A stretch of DNA of 64,000 nt, taken from Allomuricauda sp. TMED12 (GTDB lineage Bacteria; Bacteroidota; Bacteroidia; Flavobacteriales; Flavobacteriaceae). Below, piece by piece: positions 56,159 to 64,000 of this stretch; the first letter of the stretch is position 1; each line of letters starts with the position of its first letter. The stretch spans positions 62,001 to 126,000 of the forward strand of contig NHBR02000038.1 in NCBI GenBank assembly GCA_002167435.2, read 5' to 3'. A program made the translations under genes and the position numbers. A model generated the notes under the pieces. The model had not been told where the DNA came from. It did no database searches and saw nothing but the letters and a program-made list of their open reading frames with translations.

Positions 56159-56956
56159 TCAATTGATACAGGGAGACGGGTTTGGTCCAAAAGGTCCTAA
56201 CACTTCGCCATCCGGAGTTTCAATAGTGTAAACATGTTCTTCTTCAAACGCACCACTAGTGTACGAGATAACCAACTCACTTCCGTCCGGTACATCAACA
56301 TTGAATGTTGCCGCATCACCTCCGGTAAATGTGTAGTCTGTGGCTACACCATCAATTTCAAAAGTTACAAAAGCACCATCCCATCCATCGCCAAAGAGAT
56401 CTTGCATTTCAATGACCCATGTTCCAGGTACAGTGGTTCCCGAAATTGGAGAACATTTGACCAGTACAATGAAGTTAAAAGCTTGTAATTGTTCTGGTTG
56501 ACCAGTTACGGTTGCACTGTAGTTTTCTGCAGTTGTTACAGTGCCATCAACTCCAGTGGATTTTCCTAAAAATCGGATAAAATCACCTCCGGAGATGTCA
56601 TCTACCGTTATACCCAAAGCACTTGCTATGTCCGTATATGGTATTGAAACATCACTTGGGAACTCCGTTATCGTCGTTAAGGATATAGTGTCGGTAGAGA
56701 CCCCTCCTGATTCCAAAGTCACGCTCAACTCCCAAGAAGCAACATTGTCGCTTGGGTCATCAACAGTTCCTGAAAAACTTGAAGTGGAAAGGTCACCTTT
56801 GGCCACAATGGTCTCATCCAGTACGATTCTTACATACGGGGCTGCCGAATCCTCCAGTTCGAACACATTGAGCGGGTTTTTGTCGTTGTCCTCGCATGCT
56901 GCAATTCCCAAAGTGAGGAGAACAAGACCGAATATATATTTAAAGTTACTTTTCAT
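56159..56956 (-). CDS. Surface lipoprotein with C-terminal GDGW-type domain
   Basis: 265 residues with a lipoprotein signal peptide (lipobox IAAC, Cys21). No known full-length family is recognised. The first half (about 30-160) is beta-rich and Ser/Thr/Asp-rich; the C-terminal about 90 residues contain WVIEMQDLFGDGWDGAFVTF and EHVYTIETPDGEVL, a D-x-[FY]-GDGW-[DN]-G pattern found in many exported Bacteroidota proteins as a CUB-like beta-sandwich. As third gene after susC and susD it occupies the place of SusE/SusF surface-binding lipoproteins, so ligand binding at the cell surface is likely. The ligand is unknown. Confidence 0.75.
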   Translation of the reverse strand: MKSNFKYIFGLVLLTLGIAACEDNDKNPLNVFELEDSAAPYVRIVLDETIVAKGDLSTSSFSGTVDDPSDNVASWELSVTLESGGVSTDTISLTTITEFPSDVSIPYTDIASALGITVDDISGGDFIRFLGKSTGVDGTVTTAENYSATVTGQPEQLQAFNFIVLVKCSPISGTTVPGTWVIEMQDLFGDGWDGAFVTFEIDGVATDYTFTGGDAATFNVDVPDGSELVISYTSGAFEEEHVYTIETPDGEVLGPFGPNPSPCIN

Positions 56957-56979
56957 CTGTATTGTTTTTTAGTTAGAAA

Positions 56980-58695
56980 TCAATCAACGAATCCTTCAGG
57001 GTTAGTGTCCCAGAAAACCGGAGTACTTGGAGCACTTTTCTGTGTAATGTTCGTGTTGCTGTCCGCTGCGGTTTGTGAATACCACATAGATCTTAGGAAA
57101 GTTCCTGGATCTGGGGTGGTAAATGCGGGTGTTAGATTATCAGGTTGACCTGTTCTTCTGTAGGTATTATAGGCCTCAATTCCATTACACCACAATGCGA
57201 TAAAATACTGTTCCACAATTATGCGGAGTTTATCAGTATCGTCTCCAGCATCATAGCTTGCCAATATCTCTGCAACATGGTCATCTATATCCGTGGTGCT
57301 AGGCTCAAAACCTGAACCACTGGCCAGGGATGCACCAAAATCGACCACTGTACCAATGGATTGTCTGATTCCTGTTTCTAGATAGTCTCTGGCATTACCA
57401 GTTGTATTCAAGGTCAATGATGCTTCCGCCAACATGAAATAGGTGTAGGATGACATTAGAATAGGTGATATACCTGCTCCTGCCAATCCTTCGTTAACAG
57501 CTCCGGAACCGGATACATTTCTATATGAGTTATCATCGAACGGCCCTCCAACAGGATATGTGCCATGTAATGTTCTGAAGGCATCATCTGGTGGAATACC
57601 ATCATCATCTAAATGGTTTCTCCCCCAATAGCCGCTTAAACCATTGGTTGATGGCACTAAACAATAGGGCTCTGTTGGATCCCACCAAGCTGGTAACGAT
57701 ATTTCTGTAACACATTCTTTGGTAATCACATCGGCACCGGAAAAATCCTCTTGTTGTCGGTAAAAATAGTACCGTATTCTTGGGTCGGGTTCGCCGTACT
57801 GATTGGCCATCAAATTCATGTAATAATTAGACGTGTAAAAATCCGAACTTGGTCCAGCACCATCATAGTTGGCATCAAAATAGGGATGTCTACTATCTGG
57901 TGAGGCATTATTGGTGCCCCATTGGAAGAAGAAATCATCGGAAGCGTCCAAAATCAGTTGGTTTCCGCTAATCAATTCGTTGATCCTCGAAGTGGAAACC
58001 GACGCTCCAAAACCTTCGGTACTGGCCAAGCGTGTTTGTAGATAAAGCTTCAAACGCATGGTATTGGCCACTTTTCTCCATTGACCTTCATTACCATTGT
58101 AGAAAAGATCATCTGATGGGAGCGAGGTCTCATCTTTGTTAAGATTGGCAATGGCATCAACTAAAAGTTGGTCTGCTGCCTGATAAATGGAAGCTCCCGA
58201 ATCCACAGCGGGATTCAAAATTCCTTCACCACCCGAAACAGCTTCAGAGTAAGGTACATCTCCAAAGAAATCTACCATTGACATCATGATATAGGCTTCC
58301 AGAATCTGCCCAATGGCAATATGGGTAAACTGGCCAGCTTCTTCCGCTAGAGGGTTCATTGTTCTAATATCGATTAATGCTCTTGCATAAACATTGTCCC
58401 AAACCCTATCAAAATCTGATGGATCATAATTCTCACGATAGGTTGGGCCAAAACCATGCTGCATTCTTACAGGTTCCATGCCGAATTGGCTAAGTCCATT
58501 TTCGTTACGGCCTTCTTCACCGGAGTGGATTTGCGCGGTCATGAGTTGTATTTGATTTAAAAAGAAATCAACACTCGCCTGCGAAGGGTTTAATGCATTC
58601 GGACTCTCGACCACATCCAAGGAAGTGGTCTCACAGCCCAACATAACTGTCAGTGCAGCGATTACAAGACTGAGTATATTTGATATTTTTTTCAT
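56980..58695 (-). CDS. SusD/RagB-family nutrient-binding lipoprotein
   Basis: 571 residues with a lipoprotein signal (LGC at residue 21). It fits the SusD-like 2 group: FLNQIQLMTAQIHSGEEGRN near the N-terminus, YARALIDIRTMNPLAEEAG, VANTMRLKLYLQTRLA and the C-terminal IVEQYFIALWCNGIEAYNTY. It acts as the lid of the SusC channel on the outer membrane and captures the nutrient. It follows susC by 30 bp. This SusD subgroup is often seen in loci without glycoside hydrolases, so the substrate may be a peptide or another compound; none is indicated. Confidence 0.93.
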   Translation of the reverse strand: MKKISNILSLVIAALTVMLGCETTSLDVVESPNALNPSQASVDFFLNQIQLMTAQIHSGEEGRNENGLSQFGMEPVRMQHGFGPTYRENYDPSDFDRVWDNVYARALIDIRTMNPLAEEAGQFTHIAIGQILEAYIMMSMVDFFGDVPYSEAVSGGEGILNPAVDSGASIYQAADQLLVDAIANLNKDETSLPSDDLFYNGNEGQWRKVANTMRLKLYLQTRLASTEGFGASVSTSRINELISGNQLILDASDDFFFQWGTNNASPDSRHPYFDANYDGAGPSSDFYTSNYYMNLMANQYGEPDPRIRYYFYRQQEDFSGADVITKECVTEISLPAWWDPTEPYCLVPSTNGLSGYWGRNHLDDDGIPPDDAFRTLHGTYPVGGPFDDNSYRNVSGSGAVNEGLAGAGISPILMSSYTYFMLAEASLTLNTTGNARDYLETGIRQSIGTVVDFGASLASGSGFEPSTTDIDDHVAEILASYDAGDDTDKLRIIVEQYFIALWCNGIEAYNTYRRTGQPDNLTPAFTTPDPGTFLRSMWYSQTAADSNTNITQKSAPSTPVFWDTNPEGFVD

Positions 58696-58725
58696 AATAT
58701 ATTTTTTGATTCTAGTTAGCTGCTA

Positions 58726-61700
58726 TTAAAATGATGCTCTTACAGTAAGACCATATCTTCTTGTTGATGGTCCGGTAAAGAAATCGATTCCCTGCCCGTT
58801 ACCAACACCTGTACTTGAAGAGTTGGTGTCGTAGCGAACATCATCAGGGAAGTTTACCGCTTTGTACCATAGATTGGAGCCGGAAAGAGTTAGAGATAAA
58901 CTACCAAAAGGTGTTTTATCCAACATTTTCTTTGGAATAGAATATCCTAAGGAAGCTTCTTGCAGCCTGATAGTCGAACCATCAAAAATATTTACTTCGT
59001 TTATTCCGCCGGCAAAAAAGGTATTAAACCCAAACTCAGTGGCAGTGATGGCTACATTGTTAGGGCTACCATCGGCAAAAACTCCCGGTAGTACATAGTT
59101 GGATTCTCTATGGATAGGATCATCTGCATCAACAACACCACGACCAATAAGACCTGCGGTAGTGACAGAATAAACATCACCTCCGTGACGATATTGTAGA
59201 TTGGCCGATAGAGTAAAGTTCTTGAAGGTAATTGTTGGAATAAGAGCAGTGGTCCAATCGGGATTGGGATCACCTATTTCTGTAATATTGTTGTCCACTA
59301 AATAGCGTCCATTACTACCTACCACTTTGTTTCCATTATCATCTCTTTGGATAGTACTTCCCAGCAATACACCAAATGGTCGCCCTTCTACGGCGTAATT
59401 TGCCGCTTCACCTGAAACTGCAAAAGTTAAAAGAATATTATTGGTGCCTTCTGCCAAATCGGTCACAATGGTTTCACTTGCTGTAAAGTTTCCAGCTAGG
59501 TTAAAGCCTATTCCCGATTCACTTTCCCTAAAAAGGTTAAGATCGTAATCTACCTCGACACCTTTGGTCTCTACTTCACCTATGTTCACAAAAGTGGAGC
59601 GGAATCCAGTTGAGCTATCCAAGGTGCGATTAGTGATAAGGTCTGTTGTAGCTTTTTGATATAAACTGACGTTAAAGTTGAGTCTATTGAACAATCTGGT
59701 GTCCAAACCAATTTCCAACTCTTGCACCCTTTCAGGTGATAGATCACGGTTACCCAATACATCGGAAACTGTGTTTCCAGAAACTACATTGCCATTGAAA
59801 TCTACAAATGTTCTAGAACCTAATGAAAGTACGTCCCTTGTGTTGAATGGAGTAGGGAAACCTGCGGAGGATCCATAACCCAATCTAAGTTTGGCATAAT
59901 TTAGTACTTTTCCTTGCAATGCTGGAAATGCCGTTGTTGGGATAAAGGATAAGCTTGCCCCAGGATAGAACAATGAATTATTCTCTCTTTCCAATGTTGA
60001 GGACCAATCGTTTCTGCCTACCATGTTGAGGTAGACAAAGTCTTTATAGGATAAGGTTGCGTCTAAATAAATACCAACTAAATTTTCTTCAAAATTCTGG
60101 TTCAAATTGGATCCAGAGAAAGAGTTGACGGAAGATGGAGTTGTAAAGTTATAGTGTTCCAACACTCCAAAAACCAACTGTCCTTGGCTTTCTATACCAT
60201 CTTGTGCATAGGTGTCTCTTCGACTGTTCGCCCCTAATGTTGCTTTTAGATTTAAATCTTCAGAAAGATTCTTATCCGCACTCAATAGTAGGTCATGATT
60301 CCAAATGGAATTTCTTACTGAGGTTGTTCTTAGAATACCCAAGGTCGGGCCATCTACACCACCTCTGTTTTGTCCATAGGAGTTTAACTCGGTGTACGTA
60401 TCCAAACCTACTCGGTATGTTAAGTTCATCCAATCGTTAATAGCATAGCTCATAGACACGTTTCCTGTAAAACGATCCGTTTCCTGGGACGTTTTTGAAT
60501 TGGCTACTGTCCAATAAGGGTTTTGGATGTCGTTTCCTGAACGATAGTAAAGGCTTCTTCCATCTACCGCTTGGAAAGGAATATTGGTTAGATCCACACT
60601 CCTCGGGGTATATAGTACATCACCGAATATTGCAGAACCATTAAAAGCGGCCCCACTACCGGTACTTACTGCATTTGGAGGGGATTTATACCCTGTTCTT
60701 GCAAAGTTGAACACTCCTGATACGGTAAAATTGTTGGATAAGGCGGCATTACCCCCTAAACTAAAGTTGTTACGCAACAATCTATTGCCTGGAGTAACCC
60801 CTATGTCCTCTGTACGGCCATAGTTTGCATTGAAATTTACTTTTTCCGAACCTCCTCGTACATTGACAGATGTGCTGTATACATATCCAGTTCTAAAGAA
60901 CTCCTCAACACCGTTATAAGGTTTATAAGGGTACTCATCATCTAGAAAATCCTCGTAACCAGCAATCAATGTTGGGTCTGCGATATAGTTGAATGGGTGT
61001 TGTAGAATGGCAACACCGTTGGGACCAGTGCGTATAAATTGTCCTGCACTGGCTACACCATCATCATCCGTTCGGTCAAAACGGGGCCCCCAGTTACTAA
61101 AGAAATATCCAAACCCTTGGTGGAACCCACCTCCATAATTGTCTTGGAACTTTGGTAGTATTGCGTTCGACATGAATACCGACTGCGTAACGGAAACCTC
61201 GGTTTTTGAAGGAGCATCACCGGTTGCCGCCCCTTTTGTAGTAATCAAGATTACCCCGTTTCTACCATGGTTACCGTACAATACGGTTGCACTTAATCCT
61301 TTTAAAACACTTACACTTTCTATATTGTTGGGATCAAGGTCCAAAAATCGGCTTGACTCTGTGTTTCCATCCAAAAAGTTGGTCTGAGTGTTTGTACCAG
61401 AATCAAAAGGAATACCATCCACAATAAATAAGGGTTGGTTGGATTGTGTAGCGGATGAATATCCTCGAATAATGATGTTGGTACCTGAACCGGACATCCC
61501 GTTGTTCGAAGTAATGTTAACACCAGCTACTTTTCCGTTCAAAACACGGGCTACGTCAGCTTCAGGTCTGGATTCTACCTTTTCGGATTCAACAGTGGTC
61601 ACGGAATATCCCAGCGACCGTTTTTCCCGCACAATACCTTGGGCAGTTACTACTACCTCTTCCAGTTGGGACGCATCTTCTTCCATTTGCACATCAATAG

Positions 61701-61968
61701 TACTCCCGGCGCCAATACTTCTTTCTTGTGTTCTTTGACCTAAATAGGAAAATACAAGAACATCTCCTACACTGGCTTCAAGGGCATAGTTACCGTCAAA
61801 ATCGGATTGCGTACCCTTTACGGTACCCTTAACAATAATGTTTACACCGGGCAAGGGTACCCCTTCTTGGTCGGTAACCGTTCCGGTAACCGTTTTTTCT
61901 TGAGCATGGGCAAATGCTATCGATAGACACATGGCCAACAATGCTCCAAACAGTTTCTTTACTTTCAT
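58726..61968 (-). CDS. SusC/RagA TonB-dependent outer-membrane transporter
   Basis: 1080 residues. Signal peptide (ending AHAQ, about residue 22), a carboxypeptidase-regulatory-like domain (GTVTDQEGVPLPGVNIIVKG), the TonB box/plug region (SLGYSVTTVESEKVESRPEADVA..., including NVTSN-type plug text and PLFIVDGIP) and a 22-strand barrel ending in a C-terminal aromatic (RASF). It imports ligand across the outer membrane with TonB energy, with the SusD-type lid. No anti-sigma/ECF pair is nearby; the AraC genes upstream are the likely regulators. Confidence 0.95.
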   Translation of the reverse strand: MKVKKLFGALLAMCLSIAFAHAQEKTVTGTVTDQEGVPLPGVNIIVKGTVKGTQSDFDGNYALEASVGDVLVFSYLGQRTQERSIGAGSTIDVQMEEDASQLEEVVVTAQGIVREKRSLGYSVTTVESEKVESRPEADVARVLNGKVAGVNITSNNGMSGSGTNIIIRGYSSATQSNQPLFIVDGIPFDSGTNTQTNFLDGNTESSRFLDLDPNNIESVSVLKGLSATVLYGNHGRNGVILITTKGAATGDAPSKTEVSVTQSVFMSNAILPKFQDNYGGGFHQGFGYFFSNWGPRFDRTDDDGVASAGQFIRTGPNGVAILQHPFNYIADPTLIAGYEDFLDDEYPYKPYNGVEEFFRTGYVYSTSVNVRGGSEKVNFNANYGRTEDIGVTPGNRLLRNNFSLGGNAALSNNFTVSGVFNFARTGYKSPPNAVSTGSGAAFNGSAIFGDVLYTPRSVDLTNIPFQAVDGRSLYYRSGNDIQNPYWTVANSKTSQETDRFTGNVSMSYAINDWMNLTYRVGLDTYTELNSYGQNRGGVDGPTLGILRTTSVRNSIWNHDLLLSADKNLSEDLNLKATLGANSRRDTYAQDGIESQGQLVFGVLEHYNFTTPSSVNSFSGSNLNQNFEENLVGIYLDATLSYKDFVYLNMVGRNDWSSTLERENNSLFYPGASLSFIPTTAFPALQGKVLNYAKLRLGYGSSAGFPTPFNTRDVLSLGSRTFVDFNGNVVSGNTVSDVLGNRDLSPERVQELEIGLDTRLFNRLNFNVSLYQKATTDLITNRTLDSSTGFRSTFVNIGEVETKGVEVDYDLNLFRESESGIGFNLAGNFTASETIVTDLAEGTNNILLTFAVSGEAANYAVEGRPFGVLLGSTIQRDDNGNKVVGSNGRYLVDNNITEIGDPNPDWTTALIPTITFKNFTLSANLQYRHGGDVYSVTTAGLIGRGVVDADDPIHRESNYVLPGVFADGSPNNVAITATEFGFNTFFAGGINEVNIFDGSTIRLQEASLGYSIPKKMLDKTPFGSLSLTLSGSNLWYKAVNFPDDVRYDTNSSSTGVGNGQGIDFFTGPSTRRYGLTVRASF

Positions 61969-62163
61969 ACGAATAAAGTTTTGTTAGTAATTTGAAATGA
62001 GTTAGAGCAACTGAGAAAGGTGGACGGCGCTAGGAAATTGATAGCTAATTCAAATAATACTTCTGGGAAGTGAACAAAACTCAATGGATTTTGTTTTTTT
62101 AAGAAGTAGAGCCTCTCACCGCCCTACCTTTACAATTGCATAACAAATCAACCCAAAACTGTT

Positions 62164-62253
62164 ATGAGTCAAGTACTTTTTAAACGGCAAGAACCTCAAA
62201 ATCAAGAATGCCCATGGGGAAGTACTCTTTTTAACACATCAAAATCGATTTGA
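62164..62253 (+). CDS. Possible 29-aa small protein
   Basis: An ATG-initiated frame of 29 codons containing one Cys and one Trp (ECPWG). TACCTTTA, one base from the -7 consensus, lies about 40 nt upstream. No family is known and codon statistics cannot decide at this length. It may be only leader or spacer DNA. Confidence 0.2.
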   Translation: MSQVLFKRQEPQNQECPWGSTLFNTSKSI

Positions 62254-62275
62254 TAACCATTTGATAATGAGATCA

Positions 62276-62305
62276 AAAAAACCCTCTTGCAGGGCAAGAG
62301 GGTTT
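62276..62305 (-). terminator. Terminator after the soluble AraC regulator
   Basis: An 11-bp stem (AAACCCTCTTG and complement) with a 5-nt loop; on the minus strand seven Ts follow. Confidence 0.88.
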
Positions 62306-62348
62306 AGCGAATAGCTTCAAACTATTTAATGAAGTTGTTTGTTAGTGG

Positions 62349-62828
62349 TTATGCCATTTGTATTTCGTTCTGGACAAAACTCATGGTGGCAGCAGACCTG
62401 TAATCGTTGGGGCTTAACCCCGTAATTTTCTTAAAGGCACTGTAAAAACTATTCTTACTGTTAAAACCCACTTCGTACATAATTGCTTTTACGCTCAATG
62501 TAGAGTCAGAAACCAATAAATGTTTTGCCTCTTCAATTCTATAATCGTTTAAAAATGAATAAAAGTTTTTAGAGAAGTACATGTTGATCACTTGGGATAC
62601 TTTGTACCTATTGTCCTGGATATGTTCCGAAAGTTCGTCGAGGCAAATAGTATTGTTCCGGTAGATCTTGTCTTCCTCAAAAGCTTTTTTGATTTTTTCT
62701 CGAATGTAGAAGGCTTCTGATTCTGTTAGTCCAGACTTTTTGTACTTTTCATGACTGTTTAATGGGGCGTGGGTCCGTTTCTCCTCCCCAATATACTTAA
62801 GGACGATTTGCTTTAGTAGCCGTTTCAT
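62349..62828 (-). CDS. Soluble AraC-family regulator
   Basis: 159 residues. The C-terminal about 100 residues are an AraC/XylS double helix-turn-helix (YKVSQVINMYFSKNFYSFLNDYRIEEAKHLL, quoted in part as FYSFLNDYRIEEAKHLL, then SVKAIMYEVGFNSKNSFYSA and GLSPNDYRS). The N-terminus, KYKKSGLTESEAFYI, aligns with the segment just after the last membrane helix of the neighbouring regulator (KYVKSGLTDSLSQEL). So this is a duplicate that lacks the membrane sensor part, or a family member that never had it. It probably regulates the adjacent SusCD locus. Confidence 0.85.
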   Translation of the reverse strand: MKRLLKQIVLKYIGEEKRTHAPLNSHEKYKKSGLTESEAFYIREKIKKAFEEDKIYRNNTICLDELSEHIQDNRYKVSQVINMYFSKNFYSFLNDYRIEEAKHLLVSDSTLSVKAIMYEVGFNSKNSFYSAFKKITGLSPNDYRSAATMSFVQNEIQMA

Positions 62829-62902
62829 ATGATTGATGATTTTTGATTGATGACTACTAGTTAGCTATAAAACCAAGGTTTCTAGGTGTTCCCGATAAGA
62901 GT

Positions 62903-64000
62903 TTACCCTTGTTTTGCGCGATATAGGTATTCGCTAGGTGTAAGTTGGGTATCTTTTTTAAAAGCCTTGTTAAAAGATACTTTATTGTTGTAACCTACTT
63001 CGTAGGCAATATCAATAATATTGAGCTCATTTTCTTGTTCCAACAATTCCTTTGCTTCTTGAATACGATGGGAGTTCACAAATTCACGAAAACTCATATT
63101 AAAATGCTCGTTGATTAGCTGCGATGTGTTATGTCGGGTCGTATCCAGTTTTTCTGCTACCATATCAAGGTTTATATCATTATTCCGATACAATTTTTCT
63201 TTTTGAAAAAGATGTTTAAGGTTGTTCTTAAGTTCTTGAGATAAACTATCTGTTAAACCGGATTTTACATATTTAGGAAACAATCGGTTTGTGTAAGAAT
63301 ACAACCCACTGAATACATCGGGTTGCACATTGGCAGCATACCCCACATATAGCACCATAGTGCTCATTAAAACAATGGGGGCGTGGTAAAAGACACCGCT
63401 GTTCACCCCCGCAGTAATATATACACCATAAACTATATAGACCACCACATAGCTTACATGGATCAAGTAGATATTTTTTTGCCAGATTCTCGTTTTTTTG
63501 CTTAACCCATTTTTATTCCTGGTGAGAATCAGATGGACAAAAAAAGCATAAACACCGAGAGAAATTGCTTTAAGAACTACCAGTAACAATAATTTGGTGG
63601 AGTCACCTGGATTTAAACCTTCTTCCAACCTTTGCAGCATTTGTATTACTTTTTGCGAACCAGAAAAACCATAAACTGTAACAATTAAATAGATGGTCAG
63701 AATCAGTGTGGGTAAAAAATGCCAAAGGTCTTTTTTGTTCAAATCCGTAGACTTGGAGACTCTTTTAAAATAAAGAAAAAGTAAGGGGCCATATAAAAAG
63801 GAAGACCAAGTGGACATAAGATAAGTGTGAGGAAACTCAAACACGTAGTTTGTTTGGTTCACACAGATATTTAGAATAAATAAGGAGTGGATAAAAACGA
63901 AACTTCCTATAAGAATGCGCGCCTGTTTGTCAATTCTTTTATTGATTAATAGCACAAAAGTGATATAAAAACCTATCAAGGAGACAAAAAAGTAAAATAT
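62903..64000 (-). CDS. Membrane-anchored AraC-family regulator (partial, N-terminus off window)
   Basis: The frame stays open to the window edge, so the true start lies beyond 64000; at least 365 residues are present. An N-terminal region with about seven hydrophobic segments (up to about residue 225) is followed by a linker and a C-terminal AraC DNA-binding domain (HNTSQLINEHFNMSFREFVN, EAKELLEQENELNIIDIAYE, GYNNKVSFNKAFK). This 7TM-AraC architecture is frequent in Flavobacteriaceae and presumably senses a membrane or periplasmic signal. It lies 74 bp upstream of the soluble AraC gene in the same direction, so both may share a transcript. Confidence 0.88.
   Translation of the reverse strand: MFYFFVSLIGFYITFVLLINKRIDKQARILIGSFVFIHSLFILNICVNQTNYVFEFPHTYLMSTWSSFLYGPLLFLYFKRVSKSTDLNKKDLWHFLPTLILTIYLIVTVYGFSGSQKVIQMLQRLEEGLNPGDSTKLLLLVVLKAISLGVYAFFVHLILTRNKNGLSKKTRIWQKNIYLIHVSYVVVYIVYGVYITAGVNSGVFYHAPIVLMSTMVLYVGYAANVQPDVFSGLYSYTNRLFPKYVKSGLTDSLSQELKNNLKHLFQKEKLYRNNDINLDMVAEKLDTTRHNTSQLINEHFNMSFREFVNSHRIQEAKELLEQENELNIIDIAYEVGYNNKVSFNKAFKKDTQLTPSEYLYRAKQG

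Larger units (their letters stand above)
61969..62348. other. Gene-poor region upstream of susC
   Basis: About 380 bp containing the susC leader/promoter region on the minus strand (no exact TAnnTTTG found), one small plus-strand frame (62164-62253), an imperfect direct repeat (AAGTACT-TTTTTAA at about 62169 and 62220) and the terminator of the soluble AraC gene. The regulated promoter of the SusCD locus should lie in 61970-62160. Confidence 0.5.

Noticed and set aside
55888-56166. Plus-strand open frame of 92 codons
   Set aside because: It reads through a perfect terminator hairpin and has no family features.

Overview
The window is 64 kb of a chromosome from a marine, gliding-type member of Bacteroidota, most likely family Flavobacteriaceae. 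The evidence is a complete gldK-gldL-gldM-gldN cluster (gliding and type IX secretion), a SusC/SusD pair, Bacteroidota-type promoters (TTG, 17-23 nt, TAnnTTTG), SusC-type receptor architecture, lipoproteins with short signal peptides and moderately AT-rich DNA. The genus cannot be read from the sequence; a Muricauda/Allomuricauda-like relative is a guess. No rRNA, tRNA, CRISPR array, transposase or phage gene was seen.

Layout. 1-11.3 kb is housekeeping: partial surE, a tail-specific protease (prc), a non-specific nuclease, then the minus-strand cell-shape operon mreB-mreC-mreD-mrdA-rodA, purH and a GAF-domain (free methionine sulfoxide reductase-like) gene. 11.4-23.5 kb is a plus-strand copper/heavy-metal resistance cluster: an HYC_CC_PP family protein, an oversized CusA-type pump, a small four-helix-bundle gene flanked by repeats, a CusC-type channel, a His/Met-rich lipoprotein, an AraC-type regulator with an N-terminal HMA-like CxxC domain, a CopA-type P-ATPase, a PepSY membrane protein and a CusB-type adaptor with a DUF3347 domain. 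23.5-30.4 kb holds groES-groEL, secG, a TPR protein, lptE, a sigma-54 activator and miaB, all on the minus strand.

30.4-43 kb has an unknown membrane protein, a large sortilin/BNR-repeat exoprotein, topA, an arginase-fold protein with degenerate metal ligands, and gldKLMN ending in a strong terminator. 43-56 kb has an FAD oxidoreductase, a DUF983 protein, an ABC-F ATPase, a plant-type LRR exoprotein, a second RND efflux operon (adaptor, pump, TolC channel), a CPXCG zinc-ribbon protein, a GH16 glucanase and an MFS exporter. 56-64 kb is a SusC-SusD-lipoprotein uptake locus next to two related AraC-type regulators, one membrane-anchored and one soluble.

Functionally the window combines wall elongation, protein folding and export, outer-membrane biogenesis, the gliding/T9SS motor, two tripartite efflux systems and one TonB-dependent uptake system. 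The most unusual item is the four-helix-bundle cassette inserted between cusA and cusC: exact 18-bp repeats flank it, one copy forms part of the channel protein's signal peptide, and its upstream copy forms the CusA C-terminus. Other points worth following are the HMA-AraC fusion regulator, the degenerate arginase beside gldK, the tandem AraC pair beside SusCD, and several start sites that visible promoters force to be moved.
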